DNA of 64,000 nucleotides from Lepus europaeus (taxonomy: Eukaryota; Chordata; Mammalia; Lagomorpha; Leporidae). Shown one piece after another: positions 21,807-32,109 of the stretch. A program made the position numbers and the translations under genes. Where the stretch lies: assembly GCF_033115175.1 (NCBI RefSeq), contig NC_084834.1, forward strand, positions 119,842,275-119,906,274, given 5' to 3'. Position 1 is the stretch's first letter; every line of letters begins with the position of its first letter. A model generated the notes under the pieces. The model saw nothing but the letters and a program-made list of their open reading frames with translations. It had not been told where the DNA came from and ran no database searches.

Positions 21807-24800
21807 TCTTCCACTGGCTCATTCCCCAGATGGCCACAATGACCCAGGCTGAGCCATGCCAAAGCTAGGGGCCTGGAACTCCATCTGGGCCTCCCATATG
21901 GGTGACGGGGCCCCAAGTACTTGGTCCCTCTTCTACTGCTTTCCCAGGCGCAGTAGCAGGAGGTTGGCCCGTGGTGGAGCCGCAGGGACTCAAACCCTCA
22001 CCCATATGGGATGCTGGTGTCGCAGGCAGGGGCAGCCGGCTAACCCTTTCTGTACAGATAGAAGTGTAACTTTTCCTTGAAAGTAGTTCAGTCTTTGCTG
22101 GCCTCGGAGCTGTGCTTGCTTTTTTGTCTTCTCTAGTAATTCAAGAAGTCCACGGCTGGAGAGTCGTGCTTTATCACAGTCAATCTGTGGGTGTCAATGG
22201 CTCAGCGCTCCCAGGAGAACAAGCCAAGGCTGTTTCCTGAGAGCTTGCAGAGCAAGGGAGCAGCCTGGTATGGGAGAAGGACAGGCCATGGGGCTTTCCT
22301 TGTCAGGCAGCCTCCGGTTGGCCTTACGGTGGAGTCAAGGACAAAAGCTGGGGAGCGCCGTGGGTTCAGGAAGTCCTGGCCTTCTGGTGCTGATTGCTCT
22401 CTGGCTTCCTGGCCTGTTGCTGTCGGGAACCACCTGGCTACCTCGCAGGCCACCTGGCTACCTCGCAGGCCGACTTGGGCTGGTTTTGCTATGCTGCGGG
22501 TTAGTTTCCCGGGCAGGTGGCTACAGTTCTTTTTCTATGAGGAGTCTTTCAAGAATGTTATGGGAAAGGTATATTATGAACAAGCTGTGCATGGAGTTCA
22601 AAAAAGTTTGCACCGAAGTTAGCTTATTTGCTTTTTTAAAGATGTATTTATTTGAAAGGCAGAGAGGCAGAGGGAAAGGGAAAAACAGAGATCTTCTTAC
22701 TCCTCAAATGACCACACTCTGGGCTGCTCTGGGCCAGGCTGAAGCCAGCAGCCAGGAACTCCACGTGGGTCCTGGGTGTGGGTGGCAGGGGCCCAAGGAC
22801 TTGGACCATCTTCCACTGCCTGCCGCAAGCATTAACAGGAACCTGGATTGAAGTGGAGTACCGGGACTTGAACCTGCACTCTGATGTGGGATGGTGGCAT
22901 GGTAGGCAGTGGCTTAACTTGATGAGCCACAGTGCCAGCCCCAAGCCTGTCTTTTAATCGCATTGTCTGTGACCTTCTCCAAGTCCCCTTGGAGGATCTG
23001 GTTGTTACCTGTCTGCACATTCAGTCCCTGTTCTCATGGGGACCTTGTCAGATAGCTGTTACTGGGTTAACATCAGTGGGTTAAGCCACTGCAGGTGTTT
23101 GGGCGGTAGTTGACCTCTTCCAGGAAGGCTTCCTGCCCTGCGTCCTTCCTCCAGAGCACACAGACATGCACTTGCTCTGTGCTGCTGTTGAATATGCCAT
23201 CACCATGGCACCCGTGTGCCCCGCCCTGTTCCACATGCTCTCTGTGTTCCATCTTTGCTAGTACTGTGAGGAGGTGGGCATTATTACCCCTTGGCGAGGG
23301 TCACTCGGGTATTACAGAACCAAACTTCCAGTCCAGGCGGTCTGACTGCGGGTCCTGTGCTTCTCACTACCCCTGCCCGGCACTGAATTGTGATTCCTCA
23401 TTTACCTGTCTCCCAGCAAGGAAGCCACGCTCCAGGGGTCAGATATGATGGCCCGCAGGGCCCAGCTCTCAGCTCCCTGGGGGTGCCCAGTAGTGCTCTT
23501 GGGCCACGTGACTCAGTTACCTTGGGTCTGGTTTCCTTCCAGAAAAAGAATCCCCCTGCCTTTGTCTTGGGGTGAGGTGAGTGTGGAGCCCACGGTGTGC
23601 GAAGTGTAAGGACACGGTCCCACTCAGGAGGCAGGGCAGGTGCTCAGGGCCTGCCCTGTTTAGAAGGATTATTAAAAGGGTGACTCACCAGAGAGCTCCT
23701 TGGTTTTTCCTGCCCATTTCCATTGCTACTGCCCAAGTTGCAGCCCCCATTACCTCTGGCCTAGGTTTGCTTAGAAACCCCCAGCTTGGCCTGCACCGCG
23801 GCTCACTAGGCTAATCCTCCGCCTGCGGCGCCGGCACCCCAGGTTCTAGTCCTGGTTGGGGTGCTGGATTCTGTCCCGGTTGCCCCTCTTCCAGTCCAGC
23901 TCTCTGTTGTGACCCGGGAAGGCAGTGGAGGATGGCCCAGATCCTTGGGCCCTGCACCTGCATGGGAGACCAGGAGGAAGCACCTGGTTCCTGGTTTCAG
24001 ATCAGCGCAGCGCGCCAGTCGCAGCGTGCCGGCTATGGCTGCCATTTGGGGGGGTGAACCAATGGCAAAGGAAGACCTTTCTCTCTGTCTCTCTCACTGT
24101 CTAACTTTGTCAAAAAATTTTTTTAAAATTATATATATATATAAAGAAACGCCCAGTTGGTCTTCCCAACCCTCTTGCTATGGCAGCTGGAACTCCGACC
24201 TGAGCCTAGCATGTCCTTGTGCAAACCCTGCCGGACTTCCCGTTGCCCTCAGAGCGAGTGTGCCCCAAATGCAGACTGCCCTTCTACCTGGCCCCTCTGC
24301 TGCCTTCTCTCAGCTTGTGCCCCCCCCTGCGCACCCCAGTGTCGCGCTGTTTCCATCCCTGGCTCTCTGAAGTGAGCCTTCCATTTCCGACACTGTTCCT
24401 TGTCTTTGCGGCTGAATGTTAAGCTCAGTTTGTTTTTTTAAAGATTTATTTATTTACTTAAGAGGCTTAGTTAGAGAGAGACAGAAAGAGAGACTTCCAT
24501 GGTTCACTCCCCAGATGGCTGCAATGGCCGGAGCTGCGCTGATCTGAAGCCAGGAGCCTCTTCTGGGTCTCCCACATGGGTGCAGGGGCCCAAGCACTTG
24601 GACCATCTTCCACTGCTTTCCCAGGCCATAGCAGAGAGCTGGATCGGAAGTGGAGCAGCTGGGACTTGAACCGGTACCCATATGGGATGCTGGCACCGCA
24701 GGCAGATACTTAACCCAGTATGCCACTGCACTGGCCTCTGTTCTCTTAATTTTATTTTTGGATTATTTCTTGCTAGTGTGCAGAATAAAGTTGATTTTTG

Positions 24801-25749
24801 TACATTGATTTTTGTATCCTATAACTTTGTGAACTTGGTTGTTCTATGTTTTTTGGTGGGTATTCCTTAGGACTTTCTACATATAAGATTGGTATCTTTG
24901 AATACAGTTTTACTTCATTTTCAGTCTTTGATTTTATTTATTTTCTTTGCCCAATTGTCCTGGTGAGAAGCTTCAGTACAGTGTTGAATACAGGAGGTGA
25001 GAGTGGATGTTTTTGACTTGTTTCTGGTTGTAGGGAAAAGCATGTAGTCTTTTACCATTAAGTAAAATACTTCCTGTGGTTTTTTTTTTTTCTTTAAAAT
25101 AGTGCCTTTCATCAGGTTGAGCAAGTTCCCTTCTATTCCTAGTTTGTTTAGTGCTATTAAAGATTCATTTGTTTTTATTAAAAGACAGGCAGATCATCCA
25201 TGCACTGGCTCATTCTTCAGATGCCTCCAACAGCCAGGGCTGGGCCAGGTCAAAGCTGGGAGCCCAGAACTCAATCCAGGTCTCCCACGTGGCTGGCAGG
25301 GGCCCAAGTACTTGAGCCATCATCTGCTGCTTCCCGGGGTGCGCATTCGCAGGAAGCTGGATCGGAAGTGAGAGTCTAGACTTTGGCACTTTTGGTACAG
25401 GACGTGGGCATCCTAACGGGCCACAATGCCCACCCCGCCACAAACTTTTCTGAAGTGTTTGTGTCTCAGAAACAGAGCAGGTCGTCTATTAAGCTTTGGT
25501 TGAAGTGGGACTCTGTGCCCCATGGTCTGATTACCATACCAGTTCTAGTCCTGGCCCTGCTGGTGACAAGCGGCTAGTGATGGGCTGCCCCAGAATGTGA
25601 GAGGTGCTGAGTTTGTGAAACCCTGCTCTAAAGAAACCAAGGTGGAGCTCATAGACGATAGATTATGGATATGATCTTAGCTGTGGTAGCACACAGAACT
25701 CATGATTAGCGAAGCATTCAAAGAAACCTGGACTTTTGCATTGGAAAAA

Positions 25750-25780
<31 letters not shown>

Positions 25781-28017
25781 TTTTTTTGCAGAAAATAGGA
25801 ATATTTTTGTGGAATATCTCTAAGAATTCAAAGGACACTCTAGACTTTACTCCCCCTCAGCTATTTTGTAATGAGTGTGTCGCAGTTCATTCTCTGTCTT
25901 CTGTCTCCCTTCCTCTTGTAGCCGAACTGCGCTCAGTATAAGTTACCGGGCTGCCCCAGGGACTTCAACCCCGTGTGTGGAAGCGACATGTCCACTTACC
26001 CCAACGAATGCACCCTGTGCATGAAAATCAGGTAACGGGGCTTTGTGGCCGTGACAGCCACGGCAGCTGCAGCTCTGCTTCTTTTCTTGGGTTTAGATTC
26101 CTTAGGAGGCTGTGACTTTTTTTTTTTTTAAGACTTTTTTTTTTTTTAAGATTTATTTATTTGAAAGAGTTACAGAGAGAGGTAGAGACACAGAGAGAGG
26201 TCTTCCATCCACTGGATCACTCCCCAGATGGCTGCAATGGCCAGAGCTGTGCTGATCTGAAGCCGGGAGCTTCTTCCAGGTCTCCCATGTGGGTGCAGGA
26301 CCCAAGGACTTGGGCCATCTTCCACTGCTGTCCCAGGCCACAGCAGAGAGCTGGATCAGAGGAGGAGCAGCTGGGACTCGAACCGGCGCCCATGGCTGTG
26401 CCTTCTCTTACACTTAAGCCTCAGATGTGACATGAGTAGTTCTAGTTCTGACTGACATTTACAAAGCTGCAGATCCTCGGTGCGTTTTCCAGGTCCCTGT
26501 TGGAGGATGAGGAAGGCGCTCAGGCAGCTGCTGACCAGCTCAGCCAGCGGGGGTACCTCCGACCTTAGGGGTGCAGGGAGGAGCTAAGCTCTGCAGAGCA
26601 TTCAGTATTTGCATGCAGGTGGCCTGCCCACGCCGTCCTGCCAGTCTGGAAGCTGCAGCCCCGAGTGACAGGTGTGCGCTACCTGCCTCCCTTCAGGTAA
26701 CACACACACACCTCCCAGGGGCCATGGGTCCGCCTCCAGGGGCGTGGCTTTGTATAGCAGGGGTCCATTCTCCACCGCGGGCTTTACCCAGACACCTCGG
26801 CCATCTCTGAGTGAGTCTTTGGGGTGCGAGCCCTAGGTGAGGGCAAAAGGGGTAGAAGGGGGACTTTCACTCTGGGAGAAGTCTAGTATGTAGTGATGGG
26901 TCTTTTAAAAATGAAAAAAAAATTATTTGAAAGGCAGAGACAGAGATGTTACATCTGCTGGTTCAGTTCCCAAATGCCAGCAACAGCTGGTGCTGGAGCA
27001 GGCTGAAGCTCGGGGCTAGGAACTCCTCCAGGTCTCTTACGTGGGTGGGAGGAGTTACGCCGCACCTGCCACCTCCCAGAGTGTGTGTTAGTGGGCAGCA
27101 GGGCCGGGACTCGAGCCCAGGGATTACCATTTGGGATGCCTGCCCCATTGCCCGCCCTGGCATGAGTTTTTTAAAAGAATTATTTAAGTTAATTAATTTG
27201 AAATGCAGAGAGGATGGGGGAGAGACAGAGCGATCTTCCACCTGCTGGTTCTGTCCCCAAGTGCCTTCAACAACTAGGGCTGGGCCAGGCCAAAGCCAAG
27301 GGTCTATTTTTTTTTTTTTTAATATTTTATTTATCTATTTGAAAGGCAGAGTTACAGAGAGGCAGAGGCAGAGAGCAAGAAGAGGAGAGGAGGGGGAGGG
27401 GAGGGGAGGGTAGGAGAGAGAGGAGAAGGAGAGAAAGGGAGAGGGGGAGAGAGAGAAGGGGAGAGGAGGTCTTCCATCCACTGGTTCACTCCCCAAATGG
27501 CCACAACAGCCGGAGGTGGGCTAATCTGAAGCCAGGAATCAGGAGCTTCTTCCGGTTCTCCCCAGTGGCAGGGGCCCAGGGACACGGGTCATCTTCTGCT
27601 TTCCCAGGCCATAGCAGAGAGCTGGAAGGGAAGCAGCGGAGCGGCTGGGACTTGAACCGGTGCCCATGTGGGATGCCAGCACTGCAGGCGGTGGCTTCAC
27701 CGGTTATGCCACAGCACTGGCCCCAGCCGAGAGTCTAGAACTCCACCTGGGTCTCCCGTGTGGACGGCAAGGGCCCAGGCACCTGACCCATCATCTTCTG
27801 TCTCTCAGAATCCATTAGCAAGGAGCTGGATCCGAAGTGGAGCAGCAGGGTCTTGAACCGGCATTCCATATGGATGCCAGTGTCGCAAGCTGCAGGTGAA
27901 CCTGTGCACCCCGATGCCAGCCCCCAGCATGGTGGGTAGTGATTGTGCTTTTATGGTTGTTCCATTTGCAGGGAGGACGGCCATGATATCAAAATCATCC
28001 GAAGTGAACCGTGCTGA
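20886..28017 (+). CDS. SPINK2: SPINK2, Kazal-type serine protease inhibitor (acrosin/trypsin inhibitor), 4 coding exons
   Basis: Joining 20886-20940, 21485-21528, 25922-26031 and 27972-28017 gives an 84-residue protein, the same length as human SPINK2 and very close to it in the Kazal domain. Residues 1-21 form a signal peptide: a Leu-rich core, then A-S-A before D22, a good signal-peptidase site. The Kazal domain is residues 36-84, with cysteines at 36, 44, 52, 63, 66 and 84; spacing C-x7-C-x7-C-x10-C-x2-C-x17-C fits the family. The reactive-site P1 residue, second after Cys44, is Arg46, which predicts inhibition of trypsin-like proteases such as acrosin. P1' is Asp47, where human has His as I recall it. 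The family is secreted or acrosomal in testis and epididymis and protects developing sperm from premature proteolysis. The start ATG has A at -3 and G at +4. All introns are GT-AG and the frame stays open, so the gene looks intact. Confidence 0.96.
21485..21528 (+). CDS. SPINK2: SPINK2 coding exon 2 (end of signal peptide, N-terminal linker)
   Basis: A pyrimidine tract and CAG precede the exon, and ACA|GTAAGT ends it. It encodes residues 19-33, completing Ala19 across the junction. It carries the predicted signal cleavage (after ASA, residues 19-21) and a linker containing QFG and EYRT, which parallels QFG and KYRT in human SPINK2. Length 44 bases restores phase 0 for exon 3. Confidence 0.92.
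21712..22055 (-). repeat. CSINE, old/classic form, SPINK2 intron 2
   Basis: aagatttatttatttgaagg, a C-rich insertion, (GA)n 21772-21803, and a body ending in gccggctaaccc. Confidence 0.8.
22056..22631. other. SPINK2 intron 2, unique part with a 20-base tandem duplication
   Basis: The 20-base unit ccacctggctacctcgcagg occurs twice in perfect tandem at 22430-22449 and 22450-22469. No other structure recognised. Confidence 0.6.
22632..22942 (-). repeat. CSINE, classic form, SPINK2 intron 2
   Basis: tttaaagatgtatttatttg to gagccacagtgccagcccc. Confidence 0.88.
22943..23264. other. SPINK2 intron 2, non-coding
   Basis: No feature recognised. Confidence 0.4.
23265..23400 (-). repeat. MIR, SPINK2 intron 2
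   Basis: gaggaggtgggcattattac and ccaggcggtctgactgcggg correspond to the reverse complement of MIR, with an internal deletion. Confidence 0.6.
23401..23788. other. SPINK2 intron 2, non-coding
   Basis: No feature recognised. Confidence 0.4.
23789..24120 (+). repeat. CSINE, young form, SPINK2 intron 2
   Basis: caccgcggctcactaggcta to ctgtctaactttgtcaaaaa. The only intronic SINE in the same orientation as SPINK2. Confidence 0.9.
24121..24432. other. SPINK2 intron 2, non-coding
   Basis: A short (TA)n at 24131-24142, otherwise unique. Confidence 0.4.
24433..24736 (-). repeat. CSINE, classic form, SPINK2 intron 2
   Basis: tttaaagatttatttattta to tatgccactgcactggcc. Confidence 0.88.
24737..25158 (-). 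mobile_element. L1 ORF2 fragment, SPINK2 intron 2
   Basis: tacattgatttttgtatcct, acttggttgttctatg and gttttactt-type antisense L1 reverse-transcriptase region. Heavily mutated. Confidence 0.75.
25159..25437 (-). repeat. CSINE, old form, SPINK2 intron 2
   Basis: aaagattcatttgtttttat to cgggccacaatgcccacccc. Confidence 0.8.
25438..25921. other. SPINK2 intron 2, end
   Basis: Contains (CT)n then T-run at 25751-25788. The branch/pyrimidine region ahead of exon 3 is at about 25885-25921. Confidence 0.5.
25922..26031 (+). CDS. SPINK2: SPINK2 coding exon 3 (Kazal core)
   Basis: The acceptor is a long pyrimidine tract ending TTGTAG, and the donor is CAG|GTAACG, phase 2. It encodes residues 34-69 with five of the six Kazal cysteines (36, 44, 52, 63, 66). 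It also holds P1 Arg46, the NPVCGSD turn and the TYPNEC motif that defines Kazal domains. This is the most conserved part of the gene and the basis for naming it. Confidence 0.97.
26143..26394 (-). repeat. CSINE, classic form, head truncated, SPINK2 intron 3
   Basis: T-run and aagatttatttatttgaaag to actcgaaccggcgcccatgg, without the terminal head. Confidence 0.85.
26395..26909. other. SPINK2 intron 3, non-coding; possible MIR remnant near 26475-26560
   Basis: ggatgaggaaggcgctcagg resembles the MIR core, too weak to assert. Nothing else recognised. Confidence 0.35.
26910..27165 (-). repeat. CSINE, old form, SPINK2 intron 3
   Basis: aattatttgaaaggcagaga to cattgcccgccctggc. Confidence 0.75.
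27170..27307 (-). repeat. CSINE, old form, left piece (host of nested SINE)
   Basis: aattatttaagttaattaat to gccaaagccaagggtct. The remainder resumes at 27723. Confidence 0.8.
27308..27722 (-). repeat. CSINE, classic form, nested inside another CSINE
   Basis: Full length, with an expanded purine tract at 27368-27468. Ends atgccacagcactggcccc, after which the older host SINE continues. Confidence 0.88.
27723..27925 (-). repeat. CSINE, old form, right piece of host
   Basis: gagagtctagaactccacct to gatgccagccccc completes the copy begun at 27170. It lies just 46 bases before exon 4. Confidence 0.8.
27972..28017 (+). CDS. SPINK2: SPINK2 coding exon 4 (C-terminus and stop)
   Basis: The acceptor is TTTGCAG. 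The first G completes Arg70. The exon then encodes [14 protein letters not shown] and a TGA stop at 28015-28017. The last residue, Cys84, is the sixth Kazal cysteine. The human C-terminus has the same length and pattern, supporting this as the true terminal exon. Confidence 0.94.
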
Positions 28018-28258
28018 GGGCTGTGTCCAGAAGAGAAGGGGGAGGCACCACCTTCCCTGCCCGCCAGATGGACTTCAATCCCCCACCTCCCCTTTGAGAT
28101 TGTTAACCCACGTGTTCTGAGAGGAGACGTGGGCGAGAGCCATGTGTAGTGATGGAGAATTAAAAAAAGATCCTTTGCCCCTGTAGTTGAACTTATTACC
28201 TAGGTGACCCGTGCATTGCTTTCTTTCCTTGTAATAAAGTCACCATCGAATTCAGTGA
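28018..28258 (+). other. SPINK2: SPINK2 3' UTR
   Basis: Non-coding sequence after the TGA up to about 20 bases past the only AATAAA. It carries no interspersed repeat, unlike the introns. The cleavage position is inferred from the signal. Confidence 0.7.
28233..28238 (+). terminator. SPINK2: SPINK2 polyadenylation signal AATAAA
   Basis: Canonical hexamer 216 bases after the stop codon, in unique sequence. Cleavage is expected near 28250-28260. Confidence 0.8.
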
Positions 28259-29689
28259 CTGCTGTTCTCTGTTGAAAATGCCATGCCCACTGTAGGCGAG
28301 GCAGAATTTTATCTCCATTCTTTCAGGGTGGAATGAGTGATAGGAGAACTGGATGGCTGTGATCAACAGAAGAAAGGACACACGTTTATCTAATACAAGT
28401 TATGTGTGGCTTGGGTCTTCCGGAAGAAATGGAGACCCCGGGCCCCAGAGCTGAATCCCTGTGTACGGAGTGAGAGCGGGGTGAACGCTGACGCTGATAC
28501 AGGTGAAGGAGTGGGCAGAGAGGCGGATGGGAGGAGGAGGCTCAGGCTGGCAGATCTGCTGCTGCAGCCTCCCGTGGTCTCAGCGTCCAGTCTGGGATGG
28601 TAGCAATGGACCCTCACCTCTGGCGTGTGTGTGTGTGTGTGTGTGTGGTGGCGGGGGGACTGCTCTCCTGTGGGGCTTTCACCTGTTCCCCAGAAACAAG
28701 GAGGCTCAGAGAGATCGTGCCCTGTTGTCATCCACGTGCCCCTAGCCCCGAACAGCCATGGTGGCTGAGCATCTGTCTGGGGGTGGCCTGGCCTCCCTCC
28801 GTCTCCTCCCACTCTGGTCTCCAGCAAGGGTGGGTTTCCCCAAGTGAGGGTGGGTAACTGTCGAAGGGCAGGGTTTGTCCCAGTTCCCCCCGGTGCAGGA
28901 CTTCCTTTGGGAACAGTGGTTCTCCATCCAGGGTGACTTTTCCCTTGGGACACCTGGCTGGCTGGAGGCATCTTTGGTGTCACGGCTGAAGTGCAGGTGC
29001 TACTGACCCCTGGTGGATGGAGGCCAGGACTGCGTCTAAACACTGCAGGGCACAGCACCGCCCCAGTGACAGAGTTGTCCAGTCCAAAACGCCAGCAGGG
29101 CTGAGCCCGAGACCCTGTGTTTCAGAGGCTGGTAGAGTTGGAAGGGAAACAGGCCCACAGGGGAAGACAAAGCTGCCCGAGTTTGCAGAAACTGCCCGCG
29201 TGGGGGCCCGGGCCACCGGCTCTGAGTCTGCCCAGGGCCCTGCTCCTGGGGGCCACAGAGACAATGAAGCAGGGAGTGGTTGTGACATTTTCTGGGGTTA
29301 CTGATGGCTTACAGGTTTTCTACAAATGACATATGCTTTCTGGAAAATTCTAACCATTTAAAAATAGACGTGCCCCGGCTCTTCTATGTACGTGTATGCA
29401 AAATCCCACGGACACACCGTGCTGTTAAACTTCCTTTTCCCCTTCAGTGTGGGGTGTAGAGTTTTCACGTCGCCATCAGTAGCTCCTCTAACAGCCGCAC
29501 CCATTGCCTGATGACCTGCGCCGGGTGGTTTATTTGGAACTTGTCGGTTGAAAGTAGGACAGACCCAACGCGGGTCAGCAGAACTAGAGGGGAGCAGACT
29601 CGGCACGAAGGCTCAAAGTCAGACGCTGGCGCTCCCAGCCGGGTTCCTCTTCGACCCTTGTGAGGATTCAGTAAGGAAATACCAGGGCA
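28259..29689. other. Intergenic, mostly unique; (TG)n at 28622-28648; possible MIR remnants
   Basis: A 222-codon open frame on the minus strand (28390-29058) crosses the TG microsatellite and lacks known motifs. MIR-like gaggctcagagagat is at about 28701-28715. No gene supported. Confidence 0.45.
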
Positions 29690-29892
29690 CCGGTGCAAGT
29701 TTATGGAAAACAGAATGAAAAGATACATCTTTTTGGCACAAAAATTTTCAAATCCATGCATATGAGAGATTTTCAGTAAGCTCCTGAAAAATTCATAGTG
29801 TGAAAAAATTGCATGGGTTTCTACTTTTTTTTTCCACCAAAATAAATATTTTTATTCCATTTTCTATGGACTTCTTGAACTACCCTTGTATC
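29690..29892. mobile_element. Palindromic MITE-like element, copy A
   Basis: The left arm (tggaaaacagaatgaaaag, aaattttcaaatccatgca) is mirrored by the right arm (tgcatgggttt, ccaaaataaatatttttatt, ccattttctatgg). This arrangement is typical of a non-autonomous DNA transposon. Family name not recalled. Confidence 0.6.
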
Positions 29893-29977
29893 TGTGAGGT
29901 TCTTAGAAAGCATGCAATCTTGGTTATATTACAGAGAACTATATAAAACTTGCTTTTTAAGTTTTCATTATTATAAT

Positions 29978-30299
29978 TTTTAAAATATGTATTTATTTGA
30001 AAGGCAGAGTCACAGAGAGACAGAGATGGAGAGACAGAGAGAGAGATCCAATGGTTCACTCCCCAAATGGCTACAATGGCCAGGGCTGGTCCAGACCGAG
30101 GCCAGGAGCCAGGAGTTTCTTCAGGGTCTCTCACGTGGGTGCAGGGGCTCAAACATTTGGGCCATCCTCTACTGCTTTCCCAGGAGCATTTGCAGGGAGC
30201 TGGATTGGAAGTGGAGCAGCTGGGACTCAAACAGGTGCCCATATGGGATGCCAGTGCCACAGGCAGCAGCTTTACCCTCTATGCCACAGCACCAGGCCC
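29978..30299 (-). repeat. CSINE, classic form
   Basis: aaatatgtatttatttgaaa to atgccacagcaccaggccc. Confidence 0.88.
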
Positions 30300-30339
30300 G
30301 TTTTCTAAAATTTCTTTTTTTTCTTTACTGGTTTAAAAC

Positions 30340-30460
30340 TTTTATTTTGAGAGACCCCTTCCATCTGCTGGCTCCGCCCAGAGGCCCAAATGGGCAGAGG
30401 CAGGGCCACAGCCAGGCGGGAGGGAAATGTTTGATCCCAAGTGGGTGGCCTGGGGCTGGG
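30340..30460 (-). repeat. SINE-like fragment
   Basis: gacccct-tccatctgctggc and aaatgggcagaggcaggg resemble a degraded CSINE. Confidence 0.35.
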
Positions 30461-30734
30461 TTAGCATGAGGCTGAAATGGAGAAGTAACCAGGAACTTAT
30501 ACAAGCCCCTCTCAGCTTCTACCCTCAGCTTGTAATTCTGTGCACTGAGCGAGTTCCACCCGCACAGACAGTGGTTCGATCCCCACCGCCTTCCAATAAC
30601 CCAGGCTTTCAGATTCTAAACGGAAGTACCTGTGTGGGGCTTGGAGCTAGGATTGCTGAGTTACCCCCCCAAGGACCTGGGGAAACACCGGCCGAGTTAC
30701 TAACGCACCCCCACAGCACGACAGGCCTCTAAAA

Positions 30735-30905
30735 ATTTTAATTGACATACAATATACCCCTAATGTTTATGCAGTACAGTTTTTCAATTCATTTTATGTA
30801 TACGATGTGTAATGAAAAAATTGGGGTAATTAATTAGCATTTCCCCCCTCAAATCATATCATTTCTGTGTGCTGGAAACCTTCAAACTCTTCTCTAGATT
30901 TTGTT
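30735..30905 (+). mobile_element. Old L1 3' UTR fragment
   Basis: ttaattgacatacaatatac and gggtaattaattagcatttc match L1M-type 3' UTR. Confidence 0.65.
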
Positions 30906-30921
30906 AAAAAATTGATTTTAG

Positions 30922-31262
30922 GGCCGGCGCCGTGGCTCACTAGGCTAATCCTCCGCCTGCGGTGCTGGCACCCCGGGTTCTAGTCCCTGTTGGGGCGCTG
31001 GATTCTGTCCCAGTTGGGGCGCCGGATTCTGTCCCGGTTGCTCCTCTTCCAGTCCAGCTCTCTGCTGTGGCCCGGGAGTGCAGTGGAGGATGGCCCAAGT
31101 GCTTGGGCCCCTGCACCCGCATGGGAGACCAGGAGGAAGCACCTGGCTCCTGGCTTCGGATCAGTGCAGCGCGCCAGCCGTAGCAGCCACTTAGGGGATG
31201 AACCAACGGAAAAAGGAAGATCTTTCTCTCTGTCTCTCTCTCTCACTAACTCTGCCTGTAGC
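30922..31262 (+). repeat. CSINE, young form, internal 22-base duplication
   Basis: A perfect 16-base TSD is at 30906-30921 and 31263-31278. A unit containing ttggggcgc and ggattctgtccc is duplicated at about 30988-31036. Confidence 0.94.
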
Positions 31263-31274
31263 AAAAAATTGATT

Positions 31275-31573
31275 TTAGTCAAGAGGCAGAGAGACAGAGA
31301 GTGAGCAAGTTCCTGTCTGCTGATTCCCTCCCCAGATGCCTGCAACACCCAGGGCTGGTCTAGGCCAGCGCCCGCAGCCTGGAGCGCAATCCAGGTCTCC
31401 TTCATGGGTGACGTGGCCCTATGTACCTGAGCCCTCAGTGACCACCTCCCAGAGTGTACATCAGCAGGAAGCTGCGACTGGGGATGGAGCCAAGACTCAA
31501 ATCCAGTCATTCCCATATAGGACGCTGGTGTCTTGATTAGCATCTTGAGCTCTAGGCCAAACACCTGCCTCTT
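31275..31573 (-). repeat. CSINE, old form
   Basis: agtcaagaggcagagagaca to ctctaggccaaacacctgcc. Confidence 0.78.
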
Positions 31574-31577
31574 ACTA

Positions 31578-32067
31578 TTTTAAAAGAATTATTTTATTTC
31601 TTTGAAAGACAGAGAGAGAGAGAGGTAGAACCAGAGAGAGAGAGATCTTCCATTCCACTGGTTCTCTCCCCAAATGACCACAATGGCCAGAGCTGAGCTG
31701 ATCTGAAGCCAGGAGCCAGGAGCTTCTTCTGGGTCTCTCATGTGGGTGCAGGGGCCCAAGGAGAGAAGGAGAGGCAGAGAGAGAGAGGTCCAGAGAGAGA
31801 GAGAGAAGTCTTCCATCCGATGGCTCACTCCCCAATTGGCCGCAGTGGCCTGAGCTGCACTGATCCGAAGCCAGGAGCCAGGATCTTCTTCGAGGTCTCC
31901 CACACCGGTGCAGGGGCCCAAGGACCTGGGCCATCCTCTACTGCTTTCCCAGGCCACAGCAGAGAGCTGGCTTGGATGTGGAGCAGCCGGGACTCAAACC
32001 GGTGCTCATATAGGATGCGGGCATTGCAGGCGGTGGCTTTACATGCTACCGCACAGCGCTGGCCCCT
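31578..32067 (-). repeat. CSINE, classic form, with duplicated 3' half
   Basis: The GA-rich-to-tgcaggggcccaagga section occurs twice (about 31610-31762 and 31763-31923) before a single head ends in cgcacagcgctggcccc. Confidence 0.8.
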
Positions 32068-32109
32068 AGTATCTTTTCTTAAGGAAGCACTTTGTTTTGT
32101 TTGTCTTTC

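Noticed and set aside
28390..29058. 222-codon minus-strand open frame downstream of SPINK2
   Set aside because: Crosses a TG microsatellite (HTHTHT run) and has low-complexity Ser/Pro content; no motif or splice support.
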